From: Clostridiales bacterium
GTDB lineage: Bacteria; Bacillota; Clostridia; Christensenellales; JAISNN01
Assembly: GCA_031289755.1 (NCBI GenBank)
Contig: JAITOU010000023.1
Coordinates: forward strand, 38,837-102,836
Reading direction: 5' to 3'
DNA length: 64,000 nt
Made by a program: the position numbers and the translations under genes. The stretch's first letter is position 1. The number at the start of each line of letters is the position of its first letter. Below are positions 43,581 through 53,250 of the stretch, one piece after another. Under the pieces are notes generated by a model. That model worked only from the letters and a program-made list of their open reading frames with translations. It searched no databases and was not told the origin of the DNA.

Positions 43581-45140
43581 ATGAAATACGGTTTTTTGGA
43601 AAACGCGGTTTTTTATGAAGTTTATCCGACGAGCTTTTATGATTCGGACGGCGACGGAGTGGGCGACATCAGGGGTATTATCCAAAAGCTCGATTATATA
43701 AGCGCGCTCGGCGCGAACGGTATTTGGCTCAATCCTTGCTTCGAGTCACCCTTTATGGACGGCGGTTACGACGTGTCGGATTATAATAACGTCGGCAAAA
43801 GATTCGGCACTAACGCCGATATGAAGGAGCTTTTTGACAAGGCAAAAGACAAGGGCATACGGATAATTCTCGACCTCGTTATGGGTCACACGTCGGTCAG
43901 GCACCGTTGGTTTGAAGAATCTCAAAAGGACGAAAAAAACCTGCATACCGGCACATATATTTGGAAGCCGCTCGGCAACCCTGCGGAAAGCCGCGACGGG
44001 CAGTTTATCAGCGGTATGTCGGAGAAAGAGGCTATGTTCCGCATAAACTTTTATGCTATGCAGCCGGCGTTAAACTACGGCTACTACAAGCCTAAGGAGC
44101 ATTGGCAGGACGCGACCGACGCGGACGCACCTAAGCAAAACAGACAAAGACTCATAGACGTTTGCAAATATTGGCTGGCTATGGGAGCGTCGGGCTTTCG
44201 CGTCGACATGGCAAATTATATGGTCAAAAACGACAAAGGCGGCAGGGGAAATATAGCCTTTTGGAATGCGGTCATTCCCGAGATAAAAAAGGATTATCCC
44301 GACGGCATTTTTGTTTCGGAATGGTTCAATCCAAAGAGAGCCGTCGGAAAATCATCGTTTGACGTCGACTTCTCCGGCGGATATTTTATGTATAATATCG
44401 GGTACGGAGAAACACCCGAGAATTTTTCTAAGAACACCTATCTCGGAGAGAGAAGCAAGCACTTTATCGCCGGCATAGTCCCCGTGTATTATGCGATAAA
44501 AAATACGGCAAAAAAGGGCTACGCCGCCGTCACTCTCGGCAACCACGACCGCGAAAGAGCGTCGCTCGGCAGAAGCTTTGACCAGATGAAGGCGGCTTTT
44601 GCCTTTCATTTGACAATTCCGCACATACCCTTTATATATTACGGCGACGAAGTGGGTATGAGCTATCAAAATATCAAGACAAAGGACGGCGGCTACAAAC
44701 GCACCGGCTCGCGCACGCCTATGCAGTGGACCAACGGCAAAAATCGCGGCTTCTCCGCCGCCGATACCGATAAGATATATCTCCCGACCGAAGCCGACGC
44801 TCAAAGATGCGTCGAAGCTCAAAGCGGCGCGGACGCGTCCTTGCTCGAAACGGTAAAAAAGCTCGCGGGCTTAAAGAGAACGCTCAAAGCGTTGAGAGTC
44901 GAAAGCCCCTTTAAGGTCATGAGTATCAACCTTTCGGGCAATCCCTTTATATACAAACGCGTCAGCGATACGGACGAGGTGATAACTATACTTTGTCCCA
45001 AAAAAGAAGAAAAAACCTTCGGCATAAGAAGGCTCGGCGACCTTAGCCGTTATGAGATAATAAGCAACAATATAGAATTTAAAGACGGCAAAGCCGTATC
45101 GAAGGGCGAAGGCTTCGCGGTCTTGTACAGAAGCAAATAG
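43581..45140 (+). CDS. alpha-glucosidase-type glycoside hydrolase, family GH13
   Basis: 519 residues from the ATG at 43581 (AGAGGA seven bases upstream). GH13 regions are clear: DLVMGHTS, GFRVDMAN (nucleophile Asp, about 208), FVSEWFNP (acid/base Glu, about 246) and LGNHDRERA (third Asp, about 322), with a C-terminal beta domain. The QWTNGKNRGFS stretch is like oligo-1,6-glucosidase and trehalose-hydrolase groups. No signal peptide, so it is an intracellular sugar enzyme. Exact specificity unknown. Confidence 0.9.
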   Translation: MKYGFLENAVFYEVYPTSFYDSDGDGVGDIRGIIQKLDYISALGANGIWLNPCFESPFMDGGYDVSDYNNVGKRFGTNADMKELFDKAKDKGIRIILDLVMGHTSVRHRWFEESQKDEKNLHTGTYIWKPLGNPAESRDGQFISGMSEKEAMFRINFYAMQPALNYGYYKPKEHWQDATDADAPKQNRQRLIDVCKYWLAMGASGFRVDMANYMVKNDKGGRGNIAFWNAVIPEIKKDYPDGIFVSEWFNPKRAVGKSSFDVDFSGGYFMYNIGYGETPENFSKNTYLGERSKHFIAGIVPVYYAIKNTAKKGYAAVTLGNHDRERASLGRSFDQMKAAFAFHLTIPHIPFIYYGDEVGMSYQNIKTKDGGYKRTGSRTPMQWTNGKNRGFSAADTDKIYLPTEADAQRCVEAQSGADASLLETVKKLAGLKRTLKALRVESPFKVMSINLSGNPFIYKRVSDTDEVITILCPKKEEKTFGIRRLGDLSRYEIISNNIEFKDGKAVSKGEGFAVLYRSK

Positions 45141-45174
45141 TTGCTTTTTTGATTGAGAAAGAATAACGGAATTT

Positions 45175-46515
45175 ATGAAAAAGAAATTAATAGGCTTTTT
45201 GTTGTTTTTGAACGACATTATCAAATGGCTGCTGCTTGCCGTATTGACGGGGGCGGCGGTCGGCGCGATAGCCGCAGGCTTTATCCTGCTGCTCGACGTT
45301 GCGTGCGGATTTTCGGGGGGCTTTAAGTACTATTATTTATTTTTGCCGATAGCGATGTTTTTGTCGGCTTTTTTGGTCAAGTATCTTGCGCCGTCTGCAG
45401 AAGGACACGGAACGGAAAAAGCCATCGAAGCCATACACAAGGAAGGCGGCAAAATCAAGGTTGGCGTCGTACCCGTTAAGATAGCCGCTACGGTTATCAC
45501 GATAGCGGGCGGCGGCTCCGCCGGCAAGGAAGGGCCGACGACCCAGATAGGCGCGGGTACGGCGAGCTTTATAGCCGGACTTTTGAAGCTGAGCGAAAAA
45601 GATACAAAAAGGCTTGTCATTTGCGGAATGGGCGCGGCTTTTGCGGCTATCTTCGGTACGCCGGTGGCGGCGGCGGTCTTTGCGATAGAGGTGCTTGTAG
45701 TCGGGCGAATGAATCTAAAAAATATTTTTTCGGTCATGGTTGCGTCAGTCACGGGATATTTTGTCTTTCAGGCTCTCGGTGTGAGCGTCGAACGTATGCC
45801 TGAAATCCTACTCGGTATAACGGCAAAAAACGCCGTGCCGAATCTCTTGACGGCTCTCGGAGCGGGAGTGTTTTTTGGTTTTGTAACGATATTGACGGTC
45901 GCGGCTTTGAAATACTCCGAGCGGCTTTCGGCTAAAATCAAAATCTATAAGCCGCTCAAAGGGCTTATAGGCGGCGCGGCAATCGTCGTTCTCGCGCTCA
46001 TCTTCGGTACGGACTATCTCGGAATGGGTATAGGATATTTTTTGAAGATAGCCGACGGCGCGCAAGCGCGGCTGTATGATTTTCTTTTAAAAATAATATT
46101 TACGGCGATAACGCTGTCTTTCGGCGGAAGCGGCGGTATACTCACTCCGCTCATGTTTATCGGGATAACTTCCGGCAGTGCCTTTGCCGGAGTGTTTCAT
46201 CTCGACCCGACGGTTTATGCCTGTCTGGGAATGCTCGCGGTACTCGCGGCGTCTACGAATACGCCGTTGGCTTGTATCATAATGGCTCTCGAAATGTTTT
46301 TTAATCCGTCCTTTGCCCTGCTTGCCGCAGTCGCGTGTCCCGTCGCCTATCTGATAGCGGGGCATAGAAGCGTCTATCCGACGCAGCTCATGAACGAATC
46401 GAAGATAGCCGGCATATGGATAGACTCGACGACGGCGGAGCAGCCGTCCGAAAGATTTGTTTACAGTAAATGGCTCGGAAAGGTAATAGAGTTTTTTAAG
46501 AAAAAACAGGCTTGA
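45175..46515 (+). CDS. ClC-family chloride channel/antiporter
   Basis: 446 residues with about ten to twelve membrane segments. The selectivity-filter motifs GSAGKEGP (about 113), GMGAAFAAIFGTPVAAAVFAIE and GGSGGILTP are present. The glutamate in GKEGP is the gating Glu, so a Cl-/H+ exchanger or a fluoride-type transporter is possible. No CBS domains. 34 bases after the GH13 gene; a small CAGGCT/AGCCTG hairpin overlaps its stop codon. Confidence 0.92.
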   Translation: MKKKLIGFLLFLNDIIKWLLLAVLTGAAVGAIAAGFILLLDVACGFSGGFKYYYLFLPIAMFLSAFLVKYLAPSAEGHGTEKAIEAIHKEGGKIKVGVVPVKIAATVITIAGGGSAGKEGPTTQIGAGTASFIAGLLKLSEKDTKRLVICGMGAAFAAIFGTPVAAAVFAIEVLVVGRMNLKNIFSVMVASVTGYFVFQALGVSVERMPEILLGITAKNAVPNLLTALGAGVFFGFVTILTVAALKYSERLSAKIKIYKPLKGLIGGAAIVVLALIFGTDYLGMGIGYFLKIADGAQARLYDFLLKIIFTAITLSFGGSGGILTPLMFIGITSGSAFAGVFHLDPTVYACLGMLAVLAASTNTPLACIIMALEMFFNPSFALLAAVACPVAYLIAGHRSVYPTQLMNESKIAGIWIDSTTAEQPSERFVYSKWLGKVIEFFKKKQA

Positions 46516-46538
46516 GAGCCTGAAATAGGTAATATACA

Positions 46539-47240
46539 ATGATTGTATATATAAAAAGCTCGGACGGAATGCTCGGCATAGAGGTCGCGAGAAAAAAGGG
46601 TATAAAAAACATTAACCTTTCGGTCAAACCGCCCGACGGCAGGACGGTTGTTTCCGCGCCTTTAAAAGCGGGGGAGCGAGAGATAACGAAATTTTTGGAA
46701 AGCAAGGCGGAATGGATAGTCGCGCATAGAAATAAAATAATATTGAAAGCAAAAAATGCGCCGCCCGAGCCGCGCTATTTAAGCGGAGAAGAGATAAATA
46801 TTTTTGGGAAGAAATATATACTCGAAGTCGAAGCCGCAGAGAAATTCGGAATGAGCTACATAGACGGACGCGCCGTTATGAAAGCTCCGCCCGACGGCAC
46901 GGCGGAACAAAGGCAGGCTTGCGCCGTCAAAAGTTTTAAAGCCCTGTTGACGCGCGAAGCCGGTAAAAAAATAGCTTATTGGGAAGAAAAAACACAGTTG
47001 AAGTGTTCGTCATGGAGCGTCGTCCGAATGAAGTCGCGCTGGGGGAGCTGCAACGTCAAAACGAAAAAAATACGTTTGAGCCTTATGCTCGTTCACAAAC
47101 CGCCAGAATGCTTAGACTATGTCATCGTTCATGAATTGACGCATTTCGTCACGAGATACCATGACGCGGAATTTTATTCTCATATGGAAAAATTTTATCC
47201 CGAAAGCCGCAAAACGGCAGGGCTTTTAAAGGATAAATAG
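46539..47240 (+). CDS. YgjP-like (DUF45) metallopeptidase
   Basis: 233 residues. Signature RWGSCNVKTKKIRLSLMLVHKPPECLDYVIVHELTHFVTRYH: the HExxH zinc motif is HELTH with the third His downstream. Cytosolic, no signal peptide. Family role unclear. Its stop lies one base from the stop of the convergent MarR gene; no terminator is visible between them. Confidence 0.92.
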   Translation: MIVYIKSSDGMLGIEVARKKGIKNINLSVKPPDGRTVVSAPLKAGEREITKFLESKAEWIVAHRNKIILKAKNAPPEPRYLSGEEINIFGKKYILEVEAAEKFGMSYIDGRAVMKAPPDGTAEQRQACAVKSFKALLTREAGKKIAYWEEKTQLKCSSWSVVRMKSRWGSCNVKTKKIRLSLMLVHKPPECLDYVIVHELTHFVTRYHDAEFYSHMEKFYPESRKTAGLLKDK

Positions 47241-47241
47241 A

Positions 47242-47706
47242 TTATTGCTTTTTGTTGTATTGTTTTAGCTTTTCAAAGATACCGTACAAGGTCTTTAAGC
47301 TCTCTATTCCGGCATCGAGTTCTTTTTCGGTTAAGGCGGCGGCGATGAGCTTTCCGGCACGCTGTACGGATTTTTCTTTAAAGGACTCGGATGCTTCGAT
47401 GCCTTTTGGGCTCAGCTTGGCGAGTACGACACGGTGATTGCCCGGCGATGAGCAGCGTTCGACAAGCCCGTATGCCACAAGCTCGTTGACTATGCGCGTA
47501 AGCTGTTGCTTAGACGTACCGAGAGCTTCGGCAAGCTCGCTCATGGATATAGCGCCGCTTCTGCCGATTATCGCGACGCAAAAAAACTGATGATTTGTCA
47601 AAGTACGGTTTTCGATGATGCCCAAAGTGCTGCCCAGATTCTGTTTGAAATCAGGTGCTAATTTGATAACCGTTTCTAAAAAATAATTGACCTTGTTCTC
47701 TTTCAT
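47242..47706 (-). CDS. MarR family transcriptional regulator
   Basis: 154 residues from the ATG at 47706 (AAGGTGG upstream). The winged helix is recognisable: AISMSELAEALGTSKQQLTRIVNELVAYGLVERCSSPGNHRVVLAKLSPKG. It probably represses its own promoter and an efflux or stress gene; no divergent target gene is obvious apart from the small membrane protein at 48094. Confidence 0.92.
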   Translation of the reverse strand: MKENKVNYFLETVIKLAPDFKQNLGSTLGIIENRTLTNHQFFCVAIIGRSGAISMSELAEALGTSKQQLTRIVNELVAYGLVERCSSPGNHRVVLAKLSPKGIEASESFKEKSVQRAGKLIAAALTEKELDAGIESLKTLYGIFEKLKQYNKKQ

Positions 47707-47766
47707 GTTTACCACCTTTTAGTTTTTTGATTGTTTGTAATGACCGGCCGACGCCGCCAAAACGCG

Positions 47767-47830
47767 GACGCAAAACCCTTTTTTTTGCGTCGTTTTAAAT
47801 ATTATACCATAAAAGGACAAAATAAATCAA
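47767..47830 (-). promoter_or_regulatory. MarR gene promoter with leader hairpin
   Basis: Minus strand: TTGATT (47830-47825), 18-bp spacer, TATAAT (47806-47801). In the leader GACGCAAAA (47791-47783) pairs with TTTTGCGTC (47775-47767), which may be an operator or an mRNA hairpin. Confidence 0.6.
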
Positions 47831-47993
47831 TACCATGACGCATATTAATAGGAAAGATTTATTTTTATTCAGAAAATCGACTTTTTATTTGTTTTTTATG
47901 TATTTTTTTGAAGATAATTGTATATTTATTCAAAGATTAAATGCCGCTTATGGGAAGATACGGCAATAAAGCTTTGTTTTTTCTCGAATGAGA

Positions 47994-48022
47994 TTGACTA
48001 TTATGCGAAAATAAGTTAAAAT
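47994..48022 (+). promoter_or_regulatory. promoter of 88-aa membrane protein
   Basis: TTGACT (47994-47999), 17-bp spacer, TAAAAT (48017-48022). The rest of the 387-base gap 47707-48093 is AT-rich and otherwise empty. Confidence 0.65.
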
Positions 48023-48093
48023 ATATATAAATATCACTTTATCTTGTTTGTGATTTTGCGGTATTATGATTTTTATATAAAGGAGATGTTGCT

Positions 48094-48360
48094 ATGTTCG
48101 AGATAGTTTTGATTATTTTGCTCGTCAATTATTTTTCGTTGAAAAAGTTTAAAAATACCGATTATGAAAATTTGGACGGCAAAGCAAAGGACGTGTATCA
48201 AAAAAGATACGCAAAGCGTCCCGGAAAATATGCGGAGATGAACGAGAACGAGTATCTTGCCGTTGTCGGTCGGAGTGCAAAGATTTCTCTTATCGCTTTT
48301 TTTGTGCTTTTGCCGGTATACATATTTTTTGTAGCGGTATATTATCGTTCGTTGTTTTAA
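48094..48360 (+). CDS. small two-TM membrane protein
   Basis: 88 residues: a hydrophobic segment at the very N-terminus (2-14), a charged middle with KRPGKYAEMNENEYLAVVG, and a second membrane segment (66-84). AAAGGAGATG precedes the ATG. Function unknown. Confidence 0.65.
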   Translation: MFEIVLIILLVNYFSLKKFKNTDYENLDGKAKDVYQKRYAKRPGKYAEMNENEYLAVVGRSAKISLIAFFVLLPVYIFFVAVYYRSLF

Positions 48361-48450
48361 GAAAAAACCGATTATACGGCGCATTCGGTTAAGCGTATAC
48401 GGTTTTTGAGTTTATGTGACGCTGCCCGATTTTAAAAATCGGTTATATAT
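48361..48450 (+). terminator. hairpin region after small membrane protein
   Basis: AAAAACCG and CGGTTTTT arms (48364-48408) enclose an ATACG/CGTAT stem and end in a T-run: a probable terminator. A second hairpin (CCGATTTT/AAAATCGG) follows near 48430. No gene in 48361-48605. Confidence 0.65.
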
Positions 48451-48605
48451 GCGCGTTCGGTTTGATTTATTATATTCCTTTTCTGTGTTCTATCGATTTT
48501 TTAAAATCTATTATTTTAGGCGCGTTAGATTTAGCGCATTTTACTTTCTTTTTCAAACAACGCCGGCTTCGGCGAAAAAAAATTTTATTATATAGGAATG
48601 TTATT

Positions 48606-50141
48606 ATGAAATATCTATTAGAATTTGATATGCTTCAAAACGAGTATTGGTACGGCGGACAGATAGGCGACGGCGTACAAATGCCGGTCAACGCTTCGAG
48701 AGTGTACAAAAACGACAGCGTTTCAGGCTTCGGCGACCAATCCACGCCTTTTTTTGTCAGCAACAAGGGTCGCTATCTGTGGTCGGAGGACGGCTACATA
48801 ACAAGCTTTGACAACGGCAAGGTCAAGGTCGAATCCGATACCGCCGAAGTCAAGCTGTACGAAGGCTTTAAGACCCTTAGGGGCGCGTACCTTGCCGCAA
48901 GCAAGGCGCATTTTCCGCCGGACGGGGGAATGCCCGACGAATTGATGTTCAAGATACCGCAGTATTGTACATGGATAGAGATGAAAAAGCTTCAAAGGCA
49001 AAACGGCGTAATCAAATATGCAAAAAGCATAATAGATTGCGGAATGCCCGCCGGAGAGATTATCATCGACGACGGCTGGCAGCGGACTTTCGGCGATTGG
49101 GAATTTAAACCGCTCTTCTTTAAAGACCCTAAGGCGATGGTGGACGAGCTGCACGGCATGGGCTTTAAGGTCATAATGTGGATAGTGCCTTTTGTCAGTC
49201 CGAAAGCTCCGGCTTTTGAATATCTCAAACAAAATAATTGCTTGGTCAAAAACGCCGACGGCACTGTTGCCATGCGTAAGTGGTGGGATGCGAGAAGCGC
49301 GGTTTTGGACTTTTCGTCGCCAAAGGCTTATGAATGGTTTATCGATACGGTCAAGGGGCTGACGGACAAGTACGGCGTGGACGGCTTTAAACAAGACGCC
49401 GCCGACAATAAATTTTACAGAGCCGACGACGTCACCGCAGGCGGTGTTTCGCCCAATCAACAGACGGAGCTTTGGATGAAATCGGCGCGGCAATTTCCGT
49501 TTAACGAATTGAGAGCCAGCTGGAAAGCCGGCGGCGTCGGAGTGACCCAAAGACTCGGCGACAAACGGCACAAATGGGCGGAATACGGCGGCTTGCGCTC
49601 GCTTATCCCTAATAGCCTGCTGCTGGGAGTGACGGGGCATCCTTTCTCTTGTCCCGATATGATAGGCGGCGGCTTGGCGTCGGACTTTTGGAAGCCGCAG
49701 GAGCTTTATGACCATGAGCTTTTTGTGCGCTGGGCGGAATGCTCGACGCTCATGCCGATGATGCAGTATTCGCTCTCGCTCTGGCGGCTGAGAAACAAAA
49801 AAACGGCGGAGCTTTGCAGAAAGGCGGCGGAGTTTCATTTGAAATTCTCCGACTATATCCTAAAATATGCCAAAAGTGCGCGGACGACGGGCGAGCCGAT
49901 TGTCAGGTATATGGAATACAATTATCCGAACGAGGGCATGGAAGAGGTCAAGCAGCAATTTATGCTCGGCGAGGATTATATAGTAGCCCCCGTCGTAGAC
50001 AAAGGCGACGTGACAAAAAAGGTCAAGCTCCCCAAAGGTAAATGGAAGCTGATACAAAACGGCGCACTCTTTGACGGCGGTCAGACCGTCACGGTGGACG
50101 CCGCGATAGACGAGCTTCCGATATTCGAGAGAATAAAATAG
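48606..50141 (+). CDS. glycoside hydrolase family 31 (alpha-glycosidase)
   Basis: 511 residues from the ATG at 48606 (AGGA upstream; the longer open frame upstream has no site). GH31 core: EIIIDDGWQRTFGDWEF, VIMWIVPFV, GFKQDAAD with the nucleophile Asp (about 264) and RLGDKRHKW with the acid/base Asp (about 318). No signal peptide. It cleaves terminal alpha-linked sugars; the short form without C-terminal domains resembles uncharacterised gut Clostridia enzymes. Specificity unknown. Confidence 0.9.
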   Translation: MKYLLEFDMLQNEYWYGGQIGDGVQMPVNASRVYKNDSVSGFGDQSTPFFVSNKGRYLWSEDGYITSFDNGKVKVESDTAEVKLYEGFKTLRGAYLAASKAHFPPDGGMPDELMFKIPQYCTWIEMKKLQRQNGVIKYAKSIIDCGMPAGEIIIDDGWQRTFGDWEFKPLFFKDPKAMVDELHGMGFKVIMWIVPFVSPKAPAFEYLKQNNCLVKNADGTVAMRKWWDARSAVLDFSSPKAYEWFIDTVKGLTDKYGVDGFKQDAADNKFYRADDVTAGGVSPNQQTELWMKSARQFPFNELRASWKAGGVGVTQRLGDKRHKWAEYGGLRSLIPNSLLLGVTGHPFSCPDMIGGGLASDFWKPQELYDHELFVRWAECSTLMPMMQYSLSLWRLRNKKTAELCRKAAEFHLKFSDYILKYAKSARTTGEPIVRYMEYNYPNEGMEEVKQQFMLGEDYIVAPVVDKGDVTKKVKLPKGKWKLIQNGALFDGGQTVTVDAAIDELPIFERIK

Positions 50142-50189
50142 GCTTTAGGACAAGCCCTAATATAAATCTATCCTTTACTTAAAAAAATC

Positions 50190-50225
50190 AACCGTACCGT
50201 GTGAGAGCGATACGGTTTTTTTTTA
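50190..50225 (+). terminator. rho-independent terminator of GH31 gene
   Basis: AACCGTA and TACGGTT with an inner CG/CG pairing and one mismatch, then a run of T. The remaining gap to 50347 holds nothing recognisable. Confidence 0.85.
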
Positions 50226-50347
50226 TTATAAATTATGTTCGGTCTTATTTGTCAATAAAAAGGGGCGCTTATATCAAAGAAAGAAATGTATAAGATATAA
50301 ATATTATCACCGTCATTTAAGCGGTGATTGCTTACGGGTAAATATCC

Positions 50348-50377
50348 TTGACTTTTAAATCCGTAGTATGGTAATAT
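50348..50377 (+). promoter_or_regulatory. promoter of Na/Pi cotransporter
   Basis: TTGACT (50348-50353), 18-bp spacer, TAATAT (50372-50377). Confidence 0.6.
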
Positions 50378-50431
50378 TTATATGAAACGATTATAACGAT
50401 TATTTTGTATTTATACATATCGGAGTAAAAA

Positions 50432-52123
50432 ATGGGTATAATTTTGAGCATCTTTGCCTTGTTGGGCGGTGTGGGCGTTTTTATGACCGGCATGAAATTT
50501 ATGAGCGAGGGTCTGGAACACGGCGCAGGCAAGGGAATCCAGCGGCTTCTCGGCAAAATCAGCAATAACCGCTTTGCCGGAGCGGGGATAGGCGCGGCTG
50601 TAACGGGGATTATTCAAAGCTCTTCGGCGACCACCGTCATGGTCATCGGCTTTGTCAATGCCGGAATTATGACGCTTTTGCAGGCGACTCCGATAATCGT
50701 AGGCGTGAACGTGGGAACGACAGTGACGGGACTTATATCGGCTCTGTCGGCTTTTAAGGTGACGAGTTATTTTGCGGCGTTTGCTTTTGCAGGTATCTTT
50801 ATCGTCATGTTTTCCAAAAAAGAAAAAGTTCTCATGGCGGGCAAGATTATGAGCGGTATCGGATTGATTTTTATCGGTCTCGAACTCATGGGCATGGCTT
50901 TTAAGGGCGACAGCGCGTTGAATGCCGTTATGACAAATCTCTTTACTTCTATCAGCTTTCCGCTTTTGCTCGTATTGCTGGGCATGATTTTTACGGCGAT
51001 TATACAGAGCAGCTCGGCTTTTATCGGCATAATCTTAGCCATGATAGGAGCGGAGGTGCTGCCGCTCGAAAGCGCGCTCTTTATCATTCTCGGCGCGAAT
51101 ATCGGCACTTGTATTACCGCCATTTTAGCCGCCATAGGCGCGTCGGTCAACGCAAAACGCACCGCCGTAGTCCATTTGTTGTTTAATATCACGGGTACTT
51201 TGGTATTCGTGATTTTTTTAATGATTTTTACCGACCCTATCGTAGTGTTTTTGCAGAAAATCATTCCGACGGCGCAATTTCAGGTCGCCGCTTTCCATAC
51301 GTTTTTTAACGTAATCACGGCGTTGCTTGTATTGCCGTTTGTCAAACAGCTCGCGCATCTTGCGGAGATTATTATTCCAGATAAGCAAACGGTCGGAGAA
51401 GAAGAGGACTTCAAGCTTGTGTATGTAGACGAACGTCTGTTGCTGACGCCGCCCGCCGCCGTCTTTCAGCTAAAAAAAGAAGTCAAAAATATGTCCGACC
51501 TCGCCAAAGAAAATCTTGTCAAAAGTATCGGCTGTCTTTTGAAGCTCAATACTTTCGCAAAAGACAAAATATTTCAAGATGAAGAAAGAATAAACTTTAT
51601 CAATAAAGGCATTGCCGCCTTCCTAATCAAGCTTTCGTCGGTGTCTACTTCAAAAAGCGAAGAGGTCTTTATCGGTTCGCTCCACCACGTCATAAGTAAT
51701 ATCGAGAGAATAGGCGATTATGCCCAAAACTTCGTGGAAGAAACGGAAGAGATTATCGAAAAAAATATCAGCTTCTCCGAAGCCGCGCTTAGAGAAATAA
51801 AAATAATGTACGAAAAAATAATCGAGATGTATGATGCCGCCATAGACGTATTTATGACCGAAGACGTCAGCAAGCTCGGCTTTGTCGCCGCAATAGAGGA
51901 CGAAGTGGACGATATGAAAAAGAATTTCGGTACAAATCATATCAAACGCCTGAACGATAGAAATTGCAAGGTGGATACCGGAGCGTATTTTTATGCCGTC
52001 ATATCGGGTCTCGAACGTGTAGCCGACCACTTGACAAACATAGCCTTTTCGATAAAATCGCCGTCCGGCTCGCAGAGAGAAGCTATGGCGATAATAGCTA
52101 AGGAACAAAAAGCAAGAGAGTAA
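50432..52123 (+). CDS. Na+/phosphate cotransporter with PhoU-like C-terminal domain
   Basis: 563 residues. Two inverted Na/Pi-cotransporter repeats carry IIQSSSATTVMVIGFV (about 60) and IIQSSSAFIGIILAMIG (about 188), with about nine membrane segments. Residues from about 340 on form a helical PhoU-like cytosolic domain. It takes up phosphate with sodium; the PhoU part may sense phosphate. CGGAGT precedes the ATG. Confidence 0.93.
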   Translation: MGIILSIFALLGGVGVFMTGMKFMSEGLEHGAGKGIQRLLGKISNNRFAGAGIGAAVTGIIQSSSATTVMVIGFVNAGIMTLLQATPIIVGVNVGTTVTGLISALSAFKVTSYFAAFAFAGIFIVMFSKKEKVLMAGKIMSGIGLIFIGLELMGMAFKGDSALNAVMTNLFTSISFPLLLVLLGMIFTAIIQSSSAFIGIILAMIGAEVLPLESALFIILGANIGTCITAILAAIGASVNAKRTAVVHLLFNITGTLVFVIFLMIFTDPIVVFLQKIIPTAQFQVAAFHTFFNVITALLVLPFVKQLAHLAEIIIPDKQTVGEEEDFKLVYVDERLLLTPPAAVFQLKKEVKNMSDLAKENLVKSIGCLLKLNTFAKDKIFQDEERINFINKGIAAFLIKLSSVSTSKSEEVFIGSLHHVISNIERIGDYAQNFVEETEEIIEKNISFSEAALREIKIMYEKIIEMYDAAIDVFMTEDVSKLGFVAAIEDEVDDMKKNFGTNHIKRLNDRNCKVDTGAYFYAVISGLERVADHLTNIAFSIKSPSGSQREAMAIIAKEQKARE

Positions 52124-52143
52124 CAAATAACGGTAAAATAAAG

Positions 52144-52177
52144 ACGTCTGACGCTTTTGCGGCAGGCGTTTTTTGTT
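52144..52177 (+). terminator. rho-independent terminator
   Basis: ACGTCTGACGC, TTTT loop, GCGGCAGGCGT (10 pairs, one mismatch) and a long T-run. Confidence 0.9.
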
Positions 52178-52329
52178 TTTTTGTCCAAACGGAAAACGAC
52201 GGCGGACGCGTTTGATTACCGCGACGGCATTGTTCATCGTCTTGATTAATAGAGACGTAAGCGCGAGAGTTGTATATAAAAGAAAAGAATACGACAAATA
52301 TCGACAGTATATGCTTTTATGTTCGACAA

Positions 52330-52352
52330 AATATGACGGAAATTGTCATATT
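52330..52352. promoter_or_regulatory. inverted repeat in a 420-base gene-free stretch
   Basis: AATATGAC, 7-base spacer, GTCATATT: a perfect 8-bp inverted repeat of operator shape. No supportable gene lies in 52178-52594; a 63-codon reading frame there lacks a ribosome site. Confidence 0.4.
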
Positions 52353-52594
52353 ACGACATGGTAAACTTTTTAAGGGCGGAGTAATCGGCTCGGTGTGTCA
52401 GCGCAAGCGGTTTTTAGATATATTGGGAGTAATGACAAAAATTGGGGAATGAGCAGCACGGCTGCGGATTGTCGGTTTGAAAAAAATGTTGTACGGATAT
52501 GCGGTAATAAGCGTCAAATTTTTTTGCAAATATGATAAACATTAAAATAAAAAAAAGCAATAGTACCTGAAACTCAAAAAAATGACATAAAACA

Positions 52595-52624
52595 TTGATA
52601 TTCATACGGGCGGTATGGTATAAA
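52595..52624 (+). promoter_or_regulatory. promoter of phage-type regulator
   Basis: TTGATA (52595-52600), 18-bp spacer, TATAAA (52619-52624), just before AAGGAG. Confidence 0.65.
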
Positions 52625-52645
52625 TATTGCAAAGGAGTTTTTGGA

Positions 52646-53089
52646 ATGGAAACAAAAAATCTATGGGTCAGAGTTATTGTCGGTGCTTACAGGGGGATAC
52701 CCGTTATTGTCGATGCGATAGAAAAATTTATCGACAGGGCGGCTATCGGCGGCAACGGCGACTGTATCGCGCTTTTTGACAATTTGACGGAAAAGAGCGA
52801 CAGAAAATCCAGATTAATCAATCTCAAATGCTTGGCGGACGACGCGATTGCAGCACTCAAAGGAAATGCAAAATTTATAATAGAAAACAGGATACAGGGC
52901 GTTTCGTTCGACGCTATCGCAAAGAGCCTGAATATGAGCATAAGGGCGATTTTCAGAAATTATGAAAACGCGCTGTGCAGTATGACCGCGCATTTGAAGG
53001 TCAGGGGCTTTGACGACGAATGGTTCGGCGATTATTTGGGCGGAGAGCCTTATATATTAAACGCCGTCAAACGTACAAAGAATTTTTAA
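52646..53089 (+). CDS. sigma-region-4-like helix-turn-helix protein, probable phage regulator
   Basis: 147 residues from the ATG at 52646 (AAGGAG upstream). Residues about 95-130, FIIENRIQGVSFDAIAKSLN followed by MSIRAIFRNYENAL, form a helix-turn-helix like sigma-70 region 4 or ArpU/RinA-type late regulators of Firmicute phages. It precedes the head genes in the same direction, which fits control of late transcription. Family assignment is by pattern only. The stop codon lies inside the first copy of a 57-bp repeat. Confidence 0.6.
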   Translation: METKNLWVRVIVGAYRGIPVIVDAIEKFIDRAAIGGNGDCIALFDNLTEKSDRKSRLINLKCLADDAIAALKGNAKFIIENRIQGVSFDAIAKSLNMSIRAIFRNYENALCSMTAHLKVRGFDDEWFGDYLGGEPYILNAVKRTKNF

Positions 53090-53190
53090 GCTCCGCATTC
53101 GGTCGGACAGCGAATTAAAAGCCGCCGAACATACCGGCATTTTTAAGCTCCGTACTCCGTCCGATAGGCGAAGGCGGAGAAACGCGCAAA
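53083..53190 (+). repeat. 57-bp direct repeat after the regulator gene
   Basis: TTTTTAAGCTCCG occurs at 53083 and 53140, and the following about 25 bases of each copy are similar. The first copy includes the stop codon. The opening resembles the start of the metG repeat (TTTTAAGCGGCG). Confidence 0.55.
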
Positions 53191-53250
53191 ACTGATTTTG
53201 AACGGCAACGGTAAAAAAGCGGACGCTTATTACGCCGTAAAGAATAGCCT

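Noticed and set aside
48723..49838. 371-aa minus-strand reading frame
   Set aside because: Antisense shadow of the GH31 gene, rich in Arg and His, no known motif.
52173..52364. 63-aa reading frame after the Na/Pi gene
   Set aside because: Starts in the terminator T-run and lacks a ribosome site.
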